Program-made: the position numbers and the translations under genes | Notes under the pieces: model-generated | Seen by the model: the letters and a program-made list of their open reading frames with translations, nothing else | The model's database searches: none | What the model was told of the DNA's origin: nothing | Shown: positions 1 through 11,900 of the stretch, one piece after another | How positions within the stretch are numbered: the stretch's first letter is position 1 | Layout: every line of letters starts with the position of its first letter | Source: Larimichthys crocea | Lineage: Eukaryota; Chordata; Actinopteri; Sciaenidae | Length of the DNA: 64,000 nucleotides | NCBI RefSeq assembly: GCF_000972845.2 | Contig: NC_040028.1 | Span: forward strand, 11,540,038 to 11,604,037 | Direction: 5' to 3'

Positions 1-1267
1 TCACTGAGACGTTTCAAATTTGTTGTTTCCCTTTTGGACAGTTTTGTTGTAATACCCCATTTGGCTGGCACACTATGAATAGAGTCAGCTGCACACATGG
101 CAAGCTGAAATATATGTCGGGTCCAAAGATGTTTGATGCAAAGCACATGTTGGTTGTTAATAAATATCTCATCAGTGCATAACCACAAATGTGCTCATGC
201 CTGTGCACACTATAAAGATGTCTGGAGTCACGGTGTATTACTGACTTTAGAGAGAGAAATCATGTTTCCTCTGCATGGGTAAAGCTTCATTATACAAACA
301 GGGTCAGCACTTTGACATTTGGCTGACTCTGCCAGTGACTACTTGACTTTACACTGTATACACGTAGAAAGAAAAGGAAAAAAGGAGGCTACTGTTTCAA
401 ATTAAGACAAAAAAAAAAATGCAAAAAGTCTCGCTGAGTCTGGTGTCAGTCCGTCCACATGCTTGTGTTTTTGATATTTTTGGGCTCAGGGAAATGTAGT
501 GTGGGTTGTGGGAAGGGGGCTGAGAGACAGAAGGGGGCTACATTTCCTTTGGAGAAACAATCTGCGTGTAATTATATACGTGCTGATTGTGTGCAGAGGA
601 AGTGTGTGCCCAGAATTAGGGGCTTGGGTGACGTTGCACGGATTGTGCGTGTATACGTGTGTGTGTGTGTGCATGTGTTTGCGAGCCATTTGTTTTACAG
701 ACGAGGGAAGGATGTGGACGACGTGGAAGCTTCCTCCTCTCACAGACTTTACAGAGGAAGGCAGGGCTGCAGCTGTGGGATCCTTTGATTAGTGGAACAT
801 CTGGGACACACACACACACACACACACACATACAGTCATTCAAAGGTCTCTCTCCCTTGTAGATGAAGTTGATCCTCTAAGCCAGCAACAGATATTACAT
901 TATCACATAAACCCAGATACACAGCTGGTTGGTCAGACAGACGAAATCTGATTATGTTTTTATGTTACTACATTTTGTTCATTTCTCGTAAGGGTTCTTG
1001 CAGCGTACGCTGTCCAATGTCCCACAGAGACAACTTACAAAAAAAAAAAAAAAAAAGTCTCCAGGAGTGAGGGAAGGGTTAACTAAACTCTTTCTCCTTC
1101 CTTCATAAGAGCAAGGAGAGGTGTGGCTTTCTATGGGACACCAGCCAACATCCCTCCCCCTCATCCCTCCATCCCTCTCGCTCTCTCTCTCTCTCTCTCT
1201 ACCTCTCCCCTCCCTCCCTCCCTCCCTCTGTGCCTCTCTGTCTGTTCACGTCAGTCGAGCTACCAAC

Positions 1268-1298
<31 letters not shown>

Positions 1299-1683
1299 GG
1301 AAACGCTCAGGAAGGACGCTTGAACACAATGAGGCTCTGCAGTAGCAGCATTAGCAGCAACGCTGCAGTCTCTGTGCCAGTTCTTCCCTCTGCTCTGCCC
1401 TGCAGTCAGGGACAGTGGCTAGACTGCTAGCCTCAGCTGCACCACAGCTTCCTCTGCAGTGGGCACAGGGTGCTGCCAAGGAGACAACAGGGGCCCTTCA
1501 CATCTCTCTGGGCCCTCCTTTTGCAGCCCTTTACCAAGAAGAGGAACTAACCCATCCTGTTTCCTTCCACCCTCCTCCCCCCCTCCATCCTCCCCCACCC
1601 CCCTCCTCCCTCCCTTTCTGTGTCTGTCTCTCTATATATCTCTTGTCACTCCTCTGTCGGCCGTGGCACTGCTCATCCCGCAG
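1..1683 (+). other. Noncoding DNA upstream of the first visible myo10 exon (intron)
   Basis: No reading frame here resembles the end of a myosin motor domain, so I read this as intron between the last motor exon (off the left edge) and the IQ exon. It holds simple repeats: GT tracts near 658-672, a CA tract near 809-832, poly-A near 1039-1056 and CT tracts near 1178-1235. A GC-richer patch at about 1240-1500 has a CAG run. A promoter for a short, headless myosin-X form could lie here, but I see no clear donor-ended first exon. Confidence 0.6.
1269..1295 (+). repeat. (CAG)9 trinucleotide repeat
   Basis: Nine uninterrupted CAG units lie in the GC-richer patch about 390 bp upstream of the first visible myo10 exon. 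It is not in a supported coding frame. A TCACGTCA motif, one base off a cAMP response element, lies about 20 bp upstream. Confidence 0.9.
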
Positions 1684-1790
1684 GTTTTCTTGAAGGAGGC
1701 CCTGGAGCAAAGGCTGGAGAAGGAGAGGGAAGAGGTGCGGCGCAGGGCTGGCATGGTGATCCGCGCCCACATCCTCAGCTATGTGGCAAG
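1684..1790 (+). CDS. myo10: myo10 exon: lever-arm start and first IQ motif
   Basis: The exon opens in phase 0 after a pyrimidine-rich acceptor and encodes VFLKEALEQRLEK, which matches the converter/lever-arm junction of myosin-X. It continues into IQ1 (MVIRAHILSYVAR). It ends with two bases of an Arg codon before GTGAGG. IQ motifs bind calmodulin or calmodulin-like light chains. The first in-frame ATG in the window is at 1753, inside IQ1. Confidence 0.9.
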
Positions 1791-4700
1791 GTGAGGTGGT
1801 GGTGGTGGTGGAGTGTGGAGGAGGGGCGGAGGGATGAGTGGCAGCGACAGTTGTCAGTGTTTGTTTTGTAATAGAGGTGTACAGCCTGTGTGTGTTTGGA
1901 GGGGGGTTATGTGCATGCCTTGTGTGTGTGAGTGTGTGTGTGTGTGTGGGTTTATATGCAGTATCAGTGCATGCTGCTTTACAGATTGTCTAGTGCAATA
2001 AAGGTAAAACATTTATTTGATCTCATTAGTGAAATATGTCTTGTACATTAAACCTCTTCAAACTTGCTGACTCGCCAGTGGGTCGGTTATTACAAACTCA
2101 TGCATTCGTCAAAAATACAAACTAAAGATACCAAATATGACTTTTGGAGAAATGTTTTGCACTCACTACAAAGTTCTTGCACTCCAGAAAGTCTTATGAT
2201 CATAAACTCTGATTGCAATGCAGATCACTCGTACTCACTTTGATAATGATATTTCAGTCCCCAGACTGTCGTCAAGTAATATTTTCTTATATACCATTTT
2301 ATTTTGAAAGTCTGAGGAATGAAAACTCATTAATAAAGTGAGTATGTGTGATTGACGGTGTACAGACTTATTAGATTCTTTCACAGTCAGAGATATGTGT
2401 ACAAAATGATGCACAAAACATCCAGAATATTTCTACATGATATAAAAGAACACCAAAAGTCTTTGGATGAAATATTTGACTCATGTAAATGACAGTTATG
2501 GCTGTCTCGTGCGCTTGACAAGTATATCCTGAGAACACAGTGTGATGTACAGCTCGCGCCTCTTAGCTGGACAGATGTAGTTATCTTTGAGCGCTGTGAG
2601 CATGAACAAGGCTTTAATTTATTGCTACACTATCAGCAGTACAGTTGATGTCTTTACTCACTGAATAAATCTCCGTCTTTTCAGCCTTAGCAGCAAGTTT
2701 TACGTCTCTTCACTCTGCCTTGTCAGACTGGACATCCATCACTGTGGTGCTTTAAAAACCTGTACACGCAGACACCCCAAGGCATGAACTGTAATCTAGC
2801 CGCGCTCTACCTGCGCGCTGTAATGTCACGTACTGCACAGTCTTCCAAAAGGCTTCATTGGGAAGTATAATGAGACTGATGACAGCGTCCAGGTTGTGAG
2901 TTCCCATCCCTCCTACTAAAAGACAGAGGCTGGGGAAGTCCCCTTAAAAACACAAGTAAAGCCTTTGTATTGTTACATGTAACATTATCTCTGTCCTGAG
3001 ACCAGTCAAGAGGCCATGGAGCGATTACTGTGGAGACTAGGCCAGGATAAGGGTCACAGACTCAGAGCAGTGTGTGTGGTCCTTTGTTAGTCATGTGCAT
3101 TTGTGTGTGTGCATGTTTATATGTGTGTGTATTCAATGCATGCGCATCTGTGGGTGACGGGTCTTAGTCACAGGGCTAAACACAGCAGCCCACACGGCCA
3201 CAATGGAACAGCACAAGCTCATCAGACTCCAATTATTGCACAGTTCACAATGTACAGGCTTTTTTACCAGTGTGTTTGTTTAAACAGAGAATGCCAGCGG
3301 GCTACGCCAACGTCACAAATATGTTTGTGGTGACACACGATGTTCTCAGATAGTGTTGGATTCGATTCAACAATGTTGTGTCTGCTGATGTGTGAATGTG
3401 TGCGTTTGGATTTTGTCACCAGGAAACAATACAAGAGGGTTTTGTCCAGCGTCGTCACCATCCAGAAGAACTACCGCGCTCACTTTTGGAGACGCGTCTA
3501 CCTGCGTCTGCGCGTGGCCGCCATCATCCTGCAGAAGCATCACAGAGGTCAGCTGGACCGCTCCCTCTATCGCCGGCTCAAGGAGGAGAAACAGAAGCGA
3601 GAGGAGGAGGAGGAGAGGAGGAGGAGAGAGGAGGAAGAGGAGAGGAAGCGAGTAGAGGAGGAGGAGAGGAGGAGGAGGATGGAGGAGGAGAGGAGGAGGC
3701 AGCAGCAGGAGGAGGAGGAGAAGAGGAAGAGGGAGGAGGAGGAGGAGAGACATCGGCTGATGGAGGAGGAGAGGAAGAGGAAGCAGGAAGAGGAGGAGCT
3801 GAGATTGATGAAAGAGAAAGAGGAGGAGGAGAAAATGGCAGCTGAAGCAGACGAGAAAAGGTGAGTCACGTTTTGAGGACGAATGTATCAGGCAAATATT
3901 ATTAATATCATTTATTTATCATGTTTTTTTTATCTTGTTTTTAGGAGCTCGCTGCTTAATGGTGTTTGTCAGAAGGTAGATATTTGTCACTAAATCATAA
4001 AAACATAACATAACCCACATAACAAAGCACATTATGAGTATTTAAATCCTCTTAGTTTCTCTGTCTTCCCTTGTCCCGTCCACAGAAGGAGCTGTCCCAA
4101 ACTCTGTCCTACAGCCACACCTCTGAGGAGGAGAGCCGTCAGATGGAGGAGATCCTGCGGCTGGAGAGGGAGATCGAGCGCCTGCAGAAGCAGCAGGAAG
4201 ACGGCGTGTCCCTTCTCGGGGATGTCTCTCACGAGGAGCTACGCCAGATGAGAGACGCCGAGATCTACAGGCTGGAGAAGGAGGCCTCACGTGTGGCTAC
4301 TGAGTTCCTGGAGCTCCTGGACTTTGGTGGTTTAGAGCCATCCCTCTCAAGTGAGGAGAACCTCCACGACCCGACCGAATCTACAGCCCCTCTGGCCGAG
4401 GAGGAGGTGGACGAGGGTTTCCACGCTGAGGATGAGTGCATTCCTTTGCCTGACTTCCCTCCTCCAGCTGTGGTTCCTCTGGACAAGGAAGTGTTCCAAA
4501 GTATTCCCCCTCCTCCGCCTGCTTTTGCCGAAGCACTAATGGACAAACCCTGCTCAGCCTCCTCTCTTGGAGCGGCCAAGCTCTCCCCACTTACCCCCAA
4601 CGGACTTAGTCATCAGACAGACTCCCAAACTTCCAGACCTCCTCTTCCTCCTGCTGCTGTAGTCACTAATGGAGAAAGGCGGCCTTCCCAGAGGGCCAGC

Positions 4701-5860
4701 AAGGGGTCGGACTTTGAGCCTGTGAGCGAGGAGCCATCCCACTCAAACCTGCCAGACACAGAGTCCGACTATGACCAGGAGGAGTTTGAGGAGGCTCATG
4801 GGAGCTCAGGTGCTAGCACCAATGACGGCCATATCACAGATGAGGAGGTGCTGCGAAAATCATCCTGCACCCAAAACAGCCTGGACTCCTTCAGAGGCAG
4901 CTCAGACTCGGTGAGAACTAAGAGCTACAGTTTGAATCCAGATGATTAATCGTTTGGAGAACCATCAGAGGAAGTAGATTTAGTTAATTTTGCCAAAACA
5001 AGCATTTGCTGTGATGTTTAAAAACATCTGACGTGACTTGAACTCCTTCTATTCCTGCACATTGACTCAACACCTGAACTGCATACAATATTAATTGTGC
5101 ACATGTGCAAACCTGATTCGTCTCTTAACATATCGGCTCACGTTGAGATCACAGTGAAACACTGTTGCAGTTATTTGTTTTGGCTCTGCTGACGAGCATG
5201 TGAATCTCCTCCTTGTACTGCAAATCAAGCAGAGAGCTCAGACCTAACATTGTCAGATCAGCAAAATGCCAAAGGCAAATCAGGGAGTGTGTTTGTGTGT
5301 GCCAGACAAAATAACAAAGTTACTATGTCTGACTTCCTGTAGCCTTCAGAAAAAAAGAAAAAAAAACCCAACCTGTTCTTTCTTGAAAGTTGCCATACAG
5401 ATGTGCCGATCTTAATATTTAGATATATGTTGCCCCTTTTGTTCATATAAATGGTAAACTCTGTTCTTTGTGTTTCAGTTCATTGACAGCGATGAGGACA
5501 ATGATGGCTACGTGGACACAGATGAGGAAGTTTCCAATGGGAGGGTGAATCTGTTGAACGGCAGCGGGCCTCCATACTTCCACGGATACCTCTACATGAA
5601 GAGTGAGTAGCTTTACCAAATCACTGCCCAGCAGGCATGCAGAGGATTTATGCACAGCTGAGCGCAGCTTGTACGGTTGTTCCGTCGGTTTTAGAGATGT
5701 CTAACAGGCTTCCTTTGTTTGCTGCTTTTATATGTGTTTTAGTACTTGTATTGTCTACTCGTACTGCATATTTTTGTGAAATATAGTTTATGTCTGTGCG
5801 GTTGTTGGTGGGAGCTGTTTCCCTACTGTGATTTCCCATGAAACAACATAAATAAACATC

Positions 5861-5906
<46 letters not shown>

Positions 5907-8900
5907 CCTTTTGCTCTCTGTGCTTCTCCCTCTCCCTCTCCCTCTTTCAGGTGGTCTCATGATCCCGTGGCGTCGTCGCTGGTGTGTCCTGAAGGATGAG
6001 ACTTTCATGTGGTTTCGGGCCAAACAGGACTCCGTGAAATCCGGTTGGCTTTACAAGAAAGGAGGAGGGATGTCCACCTTGTCTCGGCGCAACTGGAAGA
6101 TGCGCTGGTTCGTCCTGCGGGAGTCGAAGCTCATGTACTTTGAGAATGACAGCGAAGAGAAGCTGAAAGGAACCATTGATGTCCGCACAGCCAAGTAAGG
6201 GTTAAACATTGTGTTTTTCTTTGTGTTTGTTGACTTGTGTTGAAGGTCTAAGGTTTGGTCTACTTTCTGCAGGGAGATAGTGGACAATCATGAGAAGGAG
6301 AATGCACTGAATATTGTGACCGACGAGAGGACCTACCACATCTATGCAGAGTCTCCAGAAGATGCCAGGTACATCATATCCATATAATGTATAGAAATAA
6401 TCAACAAACTGCTTATACACTGTTTTACTTTGTCAGCATCTCTCTGTAAACAGTGATGTGTGGAGACAAGTTCCCCCTTGTGGTTGCCAGTGGAAGTCCA
6501 TGGTGTAATTTTCAATTACATGTTTGCTGACTTCTCCTTTCTGTACTCCCTCTGACCCCATCCAGTGGTTGGTTCAATGTGCTGAGTCGGGTCCACAGCG
6601 CCAGCCCGGAACAGCTCATGGAGATGCACCATGAACAGGCCAACCCAAAGAATGCAGTGGTTAGTACTGCTTTACCTCTCTGCTGCCTGGGCCCCAGCCT
6701 CAACTCCAATTTTTTTTAGTAATAATAATGGAGTATGTAACCGAATCAGCTGAAGTTTGATGGTCCAGATTTGGATTGTATAGTAATTTAAGCTGAATAA
6801 GCAGAATACACACACACTGGTGCATCATTGTTCACTTTTATGATTGCAGTATCATTAATAGCGTTTACAGATTTGGAAATTAAATGAGCCAGAAAAAGTA
6901 CAAAGAAGCTAATAAATACATAAAGTACAGCTAACATATAAATCCCCATTTACTTCCCTTTAATCTACCCTCTTAAGGGGTCAGGATGCTTCTAACAAAG
7001 AGCTTAACATATCTATGAACAGTGTCTGAAACCCAGACAAACCTACATCTTTCTGACACCGGAATTTGGGGAGTGTATCTTGAAGATCTGAAGATCCTTT
7101 CCCAGTAATCTTAACTCCAACCCGCCTCCAACCTTGGGACATAGGACCCTTGGAACACAGGCGTCACCCTGGAATTTTGGAGAGCTGCATCCAACATTTT
7201 TTTGTAACTTTCTGAGACCGATAAAACCAAAAAAAGCTGGCCTGTTATGCAGTGATTGCTCGTGAGTGGAGGTGGACTGGCAGGATTTCAACTTCCCTCC
7301 TCCACTTTTCATAGGGCGACACGGAGAATAAATACAAGGAGAGACTGTCCAGAAAATTATCATTATCCGTATTTGTGCTAACTTACCACATCTCACATCT
7401 CTCACAGTCCACACTGCCTTTGATCGGAACAGCTATAAACATTTGCCTTCAGACGTGGTTGGGTGACACATTGTACAAACTACTTCCTTTTGGACATACC
7501 TTGGCCCGACTCCCTTTGGATCCCCTTAAACTTCTAACCCCGACCGTCATGAATCCAGTATGCCAAGTGTTACTGTTTTTATATCTCCTTTATTCCAAGT
7601 ATACTCAAGTATTTATTGCCCATTTTATGACTTTATTAGTGAGATTACAGAAGACAGACGACAGGAAATTAGGGGAGAGCGAGATAGGGAATAACATGGA
7701 TCAAAGGACTCGAGCAGAGACGTTACAATTCATAGTTGATGGCCTAAACCACAAGGCCATTAGGGTGACCCCTGACCAAATAGTATTTTTAAGTGAATCA
7801 CACTTTCAATATAACTGGTTTGTGTACCATTTGGTGCTGTTTACTGCATCAGTTTAAGTTAACTTTGTTAGTTTTAATCATGTAATAGTAATACAACTTT
7901 CTTCACTTGTAACTTGAAGAACAACCAATAACTTCACCCCTCCTTTCTCTGCTCAGGGCACACTCGACGTGGGCTTGATCGATTCGGTTTGTGCATCAGA
8001 CAACCCTGACAGGTGAGGAACTCGTAATAAACCTAAAAGATGTATTCAAACTACAATCTAGGTGGTATGACGGCATGTACACAACGGTATAACAACGTGC
8101 GTGTTCTGTTTCACAGACCAAACTCGTTTGTGATCATCACGGCTAACCGCGTGATCCACTGCAACACAGACACACCTGAAGAAATGCACCACTGGATCGG
8201 CCTGCTGCAGAAATCCAAGGGCGACTCCAGAGTGGACGGACAGGAGTTTATAGTCAGAGGTACGCACTCTTTGAGAGGTTGTTCTTGTACTTGTATGAAA
8301 ATAGCTGACGTGATTCTGCACAGAAAAAACAAACGTGTTGAACATTTTGGCGAGAAGGAGATATTAAAAATGATGAATACTTAAGGAATGGGAAACATTT
8401 GCTCTATTTATTTATCTTCTCTCAGGCTGGCTACATAAAGAGATGAAGTCGGGAGCCAAAAGCACGTCTCTGAAGCTGAAGAAACGCTGGTTTGTTCTCA
8501 CCACTAACTCTCTGGACTATTACAAGTCGTCGGAGCGCAGTGCCTCCAAACTGGGAACTCTGGTCCTCAACAGTCTCTGCTCTGTGGTGCAGCCAGATGA
8601 GAAGGTCTTCAAAGACACAGGTCAGTTCATGGTTTAGTGTCCTAAACTTTTAATAAATTGAAGCACCCTAATTTCTCACCTGGTGGAGCATGTGCCTCTA
8701 TCTTCTGCTGCCCTGACCATATACAATATTTGCTGAGAAACACTTATATATTGAAACATATTTCTGATTTAAGCTCTACCGAGAAGTCATTTTGTCAGTT
8801 TGTAATTACTCTCTGCCTTGTTCACACAGGTTACTGGAATATAATCGTCCATGGTCGTAAACACTCCTACCGTCTGTACACCAAAATGCTGAATGAAGCC

Positions 8901-11900
8901 ATGCGGTGGGCGAATGCCATACAGGGTGCAATAGACAGCAAAGTTCCCATTGAAACGCCAACACAACAACTCATCAGGGACATCAAGGTATAAAAGGATT
9001 CGCTTGACTAACTGACTCTATGTTGCTCGTGTCATACTAAGTACATACTTAGTATACTAATATACTAGTATATACTAGTATACTAAATACTACTACTAAC
9101 TGCTAGTCTGTGTGCCATGCTATGGTATGTGTGTCTTACATGACAATTTCACGAATAATTCTGCATTAACACGAGGGTGTTGATATTTTTTTTTAACTTC
9201 TTTTCAGTCGTGCAAACCTTTGGCAGGGACGCACACTGTAGTAAAGTGAGGTACTCACTGAGTGTGTGCCGTGATCTTTTTCACTTTGCCTCGCCTGCTT
9301 CAAAACACTTCTTTCTCCTCACATACAACTGTTTACTAGCTTCAGTCATCACTGATGTTTGTACTCTATTACTTTTCCAAATCTGACTTGATTAACTTAC
9401 TTGAATACAAACTTTTCACCTATTTACGAATGCTTAAAGATAATTCATGATAAATTTACTTTAAGATCACTGATCCAGTTCTCTGTCTGTCCAGGAGAGC
9501 AGTTTGAATGTGGAGGCTGTGGAGCAGACATATTGGAGAAACCCCATCCTGAGATATACCCAGCATCCTTTGCACTCCCCTCTTCTACCTCTGCCCTATG
9601 GAGATGTCAGCATCCATTGTGAGTGTTGCAAACTCAAACTCAAATACTTGTGGATACTTGTAGTCTCAGTTTCACAACATAAAAGCTCACTAGCTAGAGA
9701 AATAAAACCTCCTACACACTGGCAAGTCTGTCAGTTTTTGATTTGTTTCTATTTAGAGCAGGTATAAAGTGAAGAAACTAGTATAAAATTAGAATCAAAT
9801 TCCCCCTCTCTGTCCGTCTCTCCCAGTGCAAAAGGAAAAGGGTTACACCAGCCTGCAGGATGAGGCCGTGAAGATTTTCAACTCGCTGCAGGAGATGGAG
9901 GCAGTGTCGGACCCTGTACCAATCATCCAGGGAATCCTGCAGACCTGTCAAGACTTGAGGCCATTAAGAGATGAGGTTTACTGTCAGCTGATCAAACAAA
10001 CCAATCACGTCCCGCACCCCAACAGTCCTGCCAATCGCGCCCACTGGCATCTCCTGACCTGTATGAGCTGCACCTTCCTGCCCAGCCGAGGCATCCTACG
10101 CTACCTCAAGTTTCACCTCAAAAGGTGCGGTGTATTTTTGCGACACATTAATCCGTAACAATCCTGATGATCACAGTTGAAACTTCAAATGTTAACTGTG
10201 TTTTTTTTTGTCTTCAGGATTAAGGAGCTGTTCCCTGGTACAGAGATTGAAATGTTTGCCCATTTTATTGGCGAGTCTCTGAAGAAGACAAAGACCAGAG
10301 AGTTTGTTCCCTCTCAAGAGGAAATCATGGCACTTCTCACCAGACAGGAAATGACAACCACAGTCTACTGCCACGGAGGAGGCTCCTGCAAGATCTCCAT
10401 TAACTCACACACCACCGCTGGAGAGGTAACCATTACTACATGGGCTACTATATTTGCTTCCTATTCACACAAACTCTTAAAGAGATATTTTGACGTGAAC
10501 ATACTGAGCATTGTGATCTTGGCTTGCTTTGTCCAGGTGGTGGAGAAGCTAATCAGAGGTCTGGCTATGGAGGACAGCAGAAACATGTTTGCACTCTTTG
10601 AACACAACAACACTAATGACAGAGCAGTGGAAAGCAGGGTACTTGTGGCTGATGTTTTGGCTAAGTTTGAAAGGTATGCTTCATATTATCATTTCTATTA
10701 CATACTATATTTGTGATTATAAATTCAGGGCCCTGTTACCAAAAAATGCTGGTTTATATCGATAGGAAAGGACCAAAACATAGATATGTAAGTGACAGAC
10801 TTGTGTCTTTCTCACCAGACTGGCTGGCAGCGAGGAAGGTGAGGAAGACGGCCAATGGAAACTCTATTTTAAACTCTACTGCTTCCTGGATGTGGAGAGC
10901 ATGCCTAAAGAAGGAGTGGAGTTTGCATTCATGTTTGAGCAGGTGTGTTTTACTCCTTGTGTCATGGTTTATTGAGATTCTTTTTGATCGCATGTTGCAG
11001 CCAGTGCTAATGATGTTTTGCCTTTCTATCAGGCCCACGAGAGTTTGACTCGGGGCCACTTCCCTTCACGAGAAGAGACCCTGCAGCACCTGGCCGCGCT
11101 ACGGCTGCAATTTCTACACGGAGACAAGGCACGGGTCACCTGGAGTCTGGAAAACGTCTACCCCGTGGGCCGCCTGCGCAGTCGCATCCTTCAGTTTACC
11201 AAGGTGGGTGGAGCCTCGGGGTCTGGCCAAACTCTAGAGCGTCGGAGGACTAGTTTCCTGGATGGGACCTTGCGACGGGGGTTGAAGACAGGCTCGATGA
11301 AGAAGCAGCGCATGGAGGAGGAGCAGATGTTGGAGATGTGGATAAAAGAGGAGATGTCTGCCACCAGGGCGAGCATTGTGGAAAAATGGTCCCGTCTGAA
11401 CGGTCTGGACCAGCATCAGGCCATGCTCAAATACATGACCATCATCAAGGAGTGGCCTGGGTATGGATCCACACTGTTTGATGTTGAGGTAAGTTTACTG
11501 AGTTTTCGACTGTGACACTGATGAAGATGCTTGACACACACACACACACACACACACACATGTTGGATGATGTTCATGAGTTCCCCTGTTTGTGTCTTTA
11601 CAGTGCAAAGAAGGAGGCTTCCCTCACGATCTCTGGTTGAGTGTGAGCGCTGAAAATGTGTCTGTCTACAAGAGAGGCGAGCCAAAGCCTTTGGAGACCT
11701 TCCCATACGAGCACATCATTTTCTTTGGTGCTCCGCAGCCTTGCACCTACAAGATCACTGTGGACGAGAGAGAAATGTTCTTTGAAACACCACAGGTACG
11801 TCATTTTTTTTCATTGCTTGAATTTACTTATGGAAAACAAATATTACAAGCATCTGTACATCTTTGCTTCACTTCTGTGCTGACCGTGTGTTTCATCTGT

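Noticed and set aside
3367..3869. Long frames on - and in other + frames across the charged-helix exon
   Set aside because: They are shadows of GAG/AGG-rich coding DNA (poly-Leu/Ser/Gly readings) with no family resemblance.
4911..4949. Alternative stop of myosin-X after the PEST exon
   Set aside because: The frame simply runs into the intron; a good donor (GTGAGA) and the conserved downstream PH exons show that it is spliced. Intron retention cannot be excluded but is not needed.
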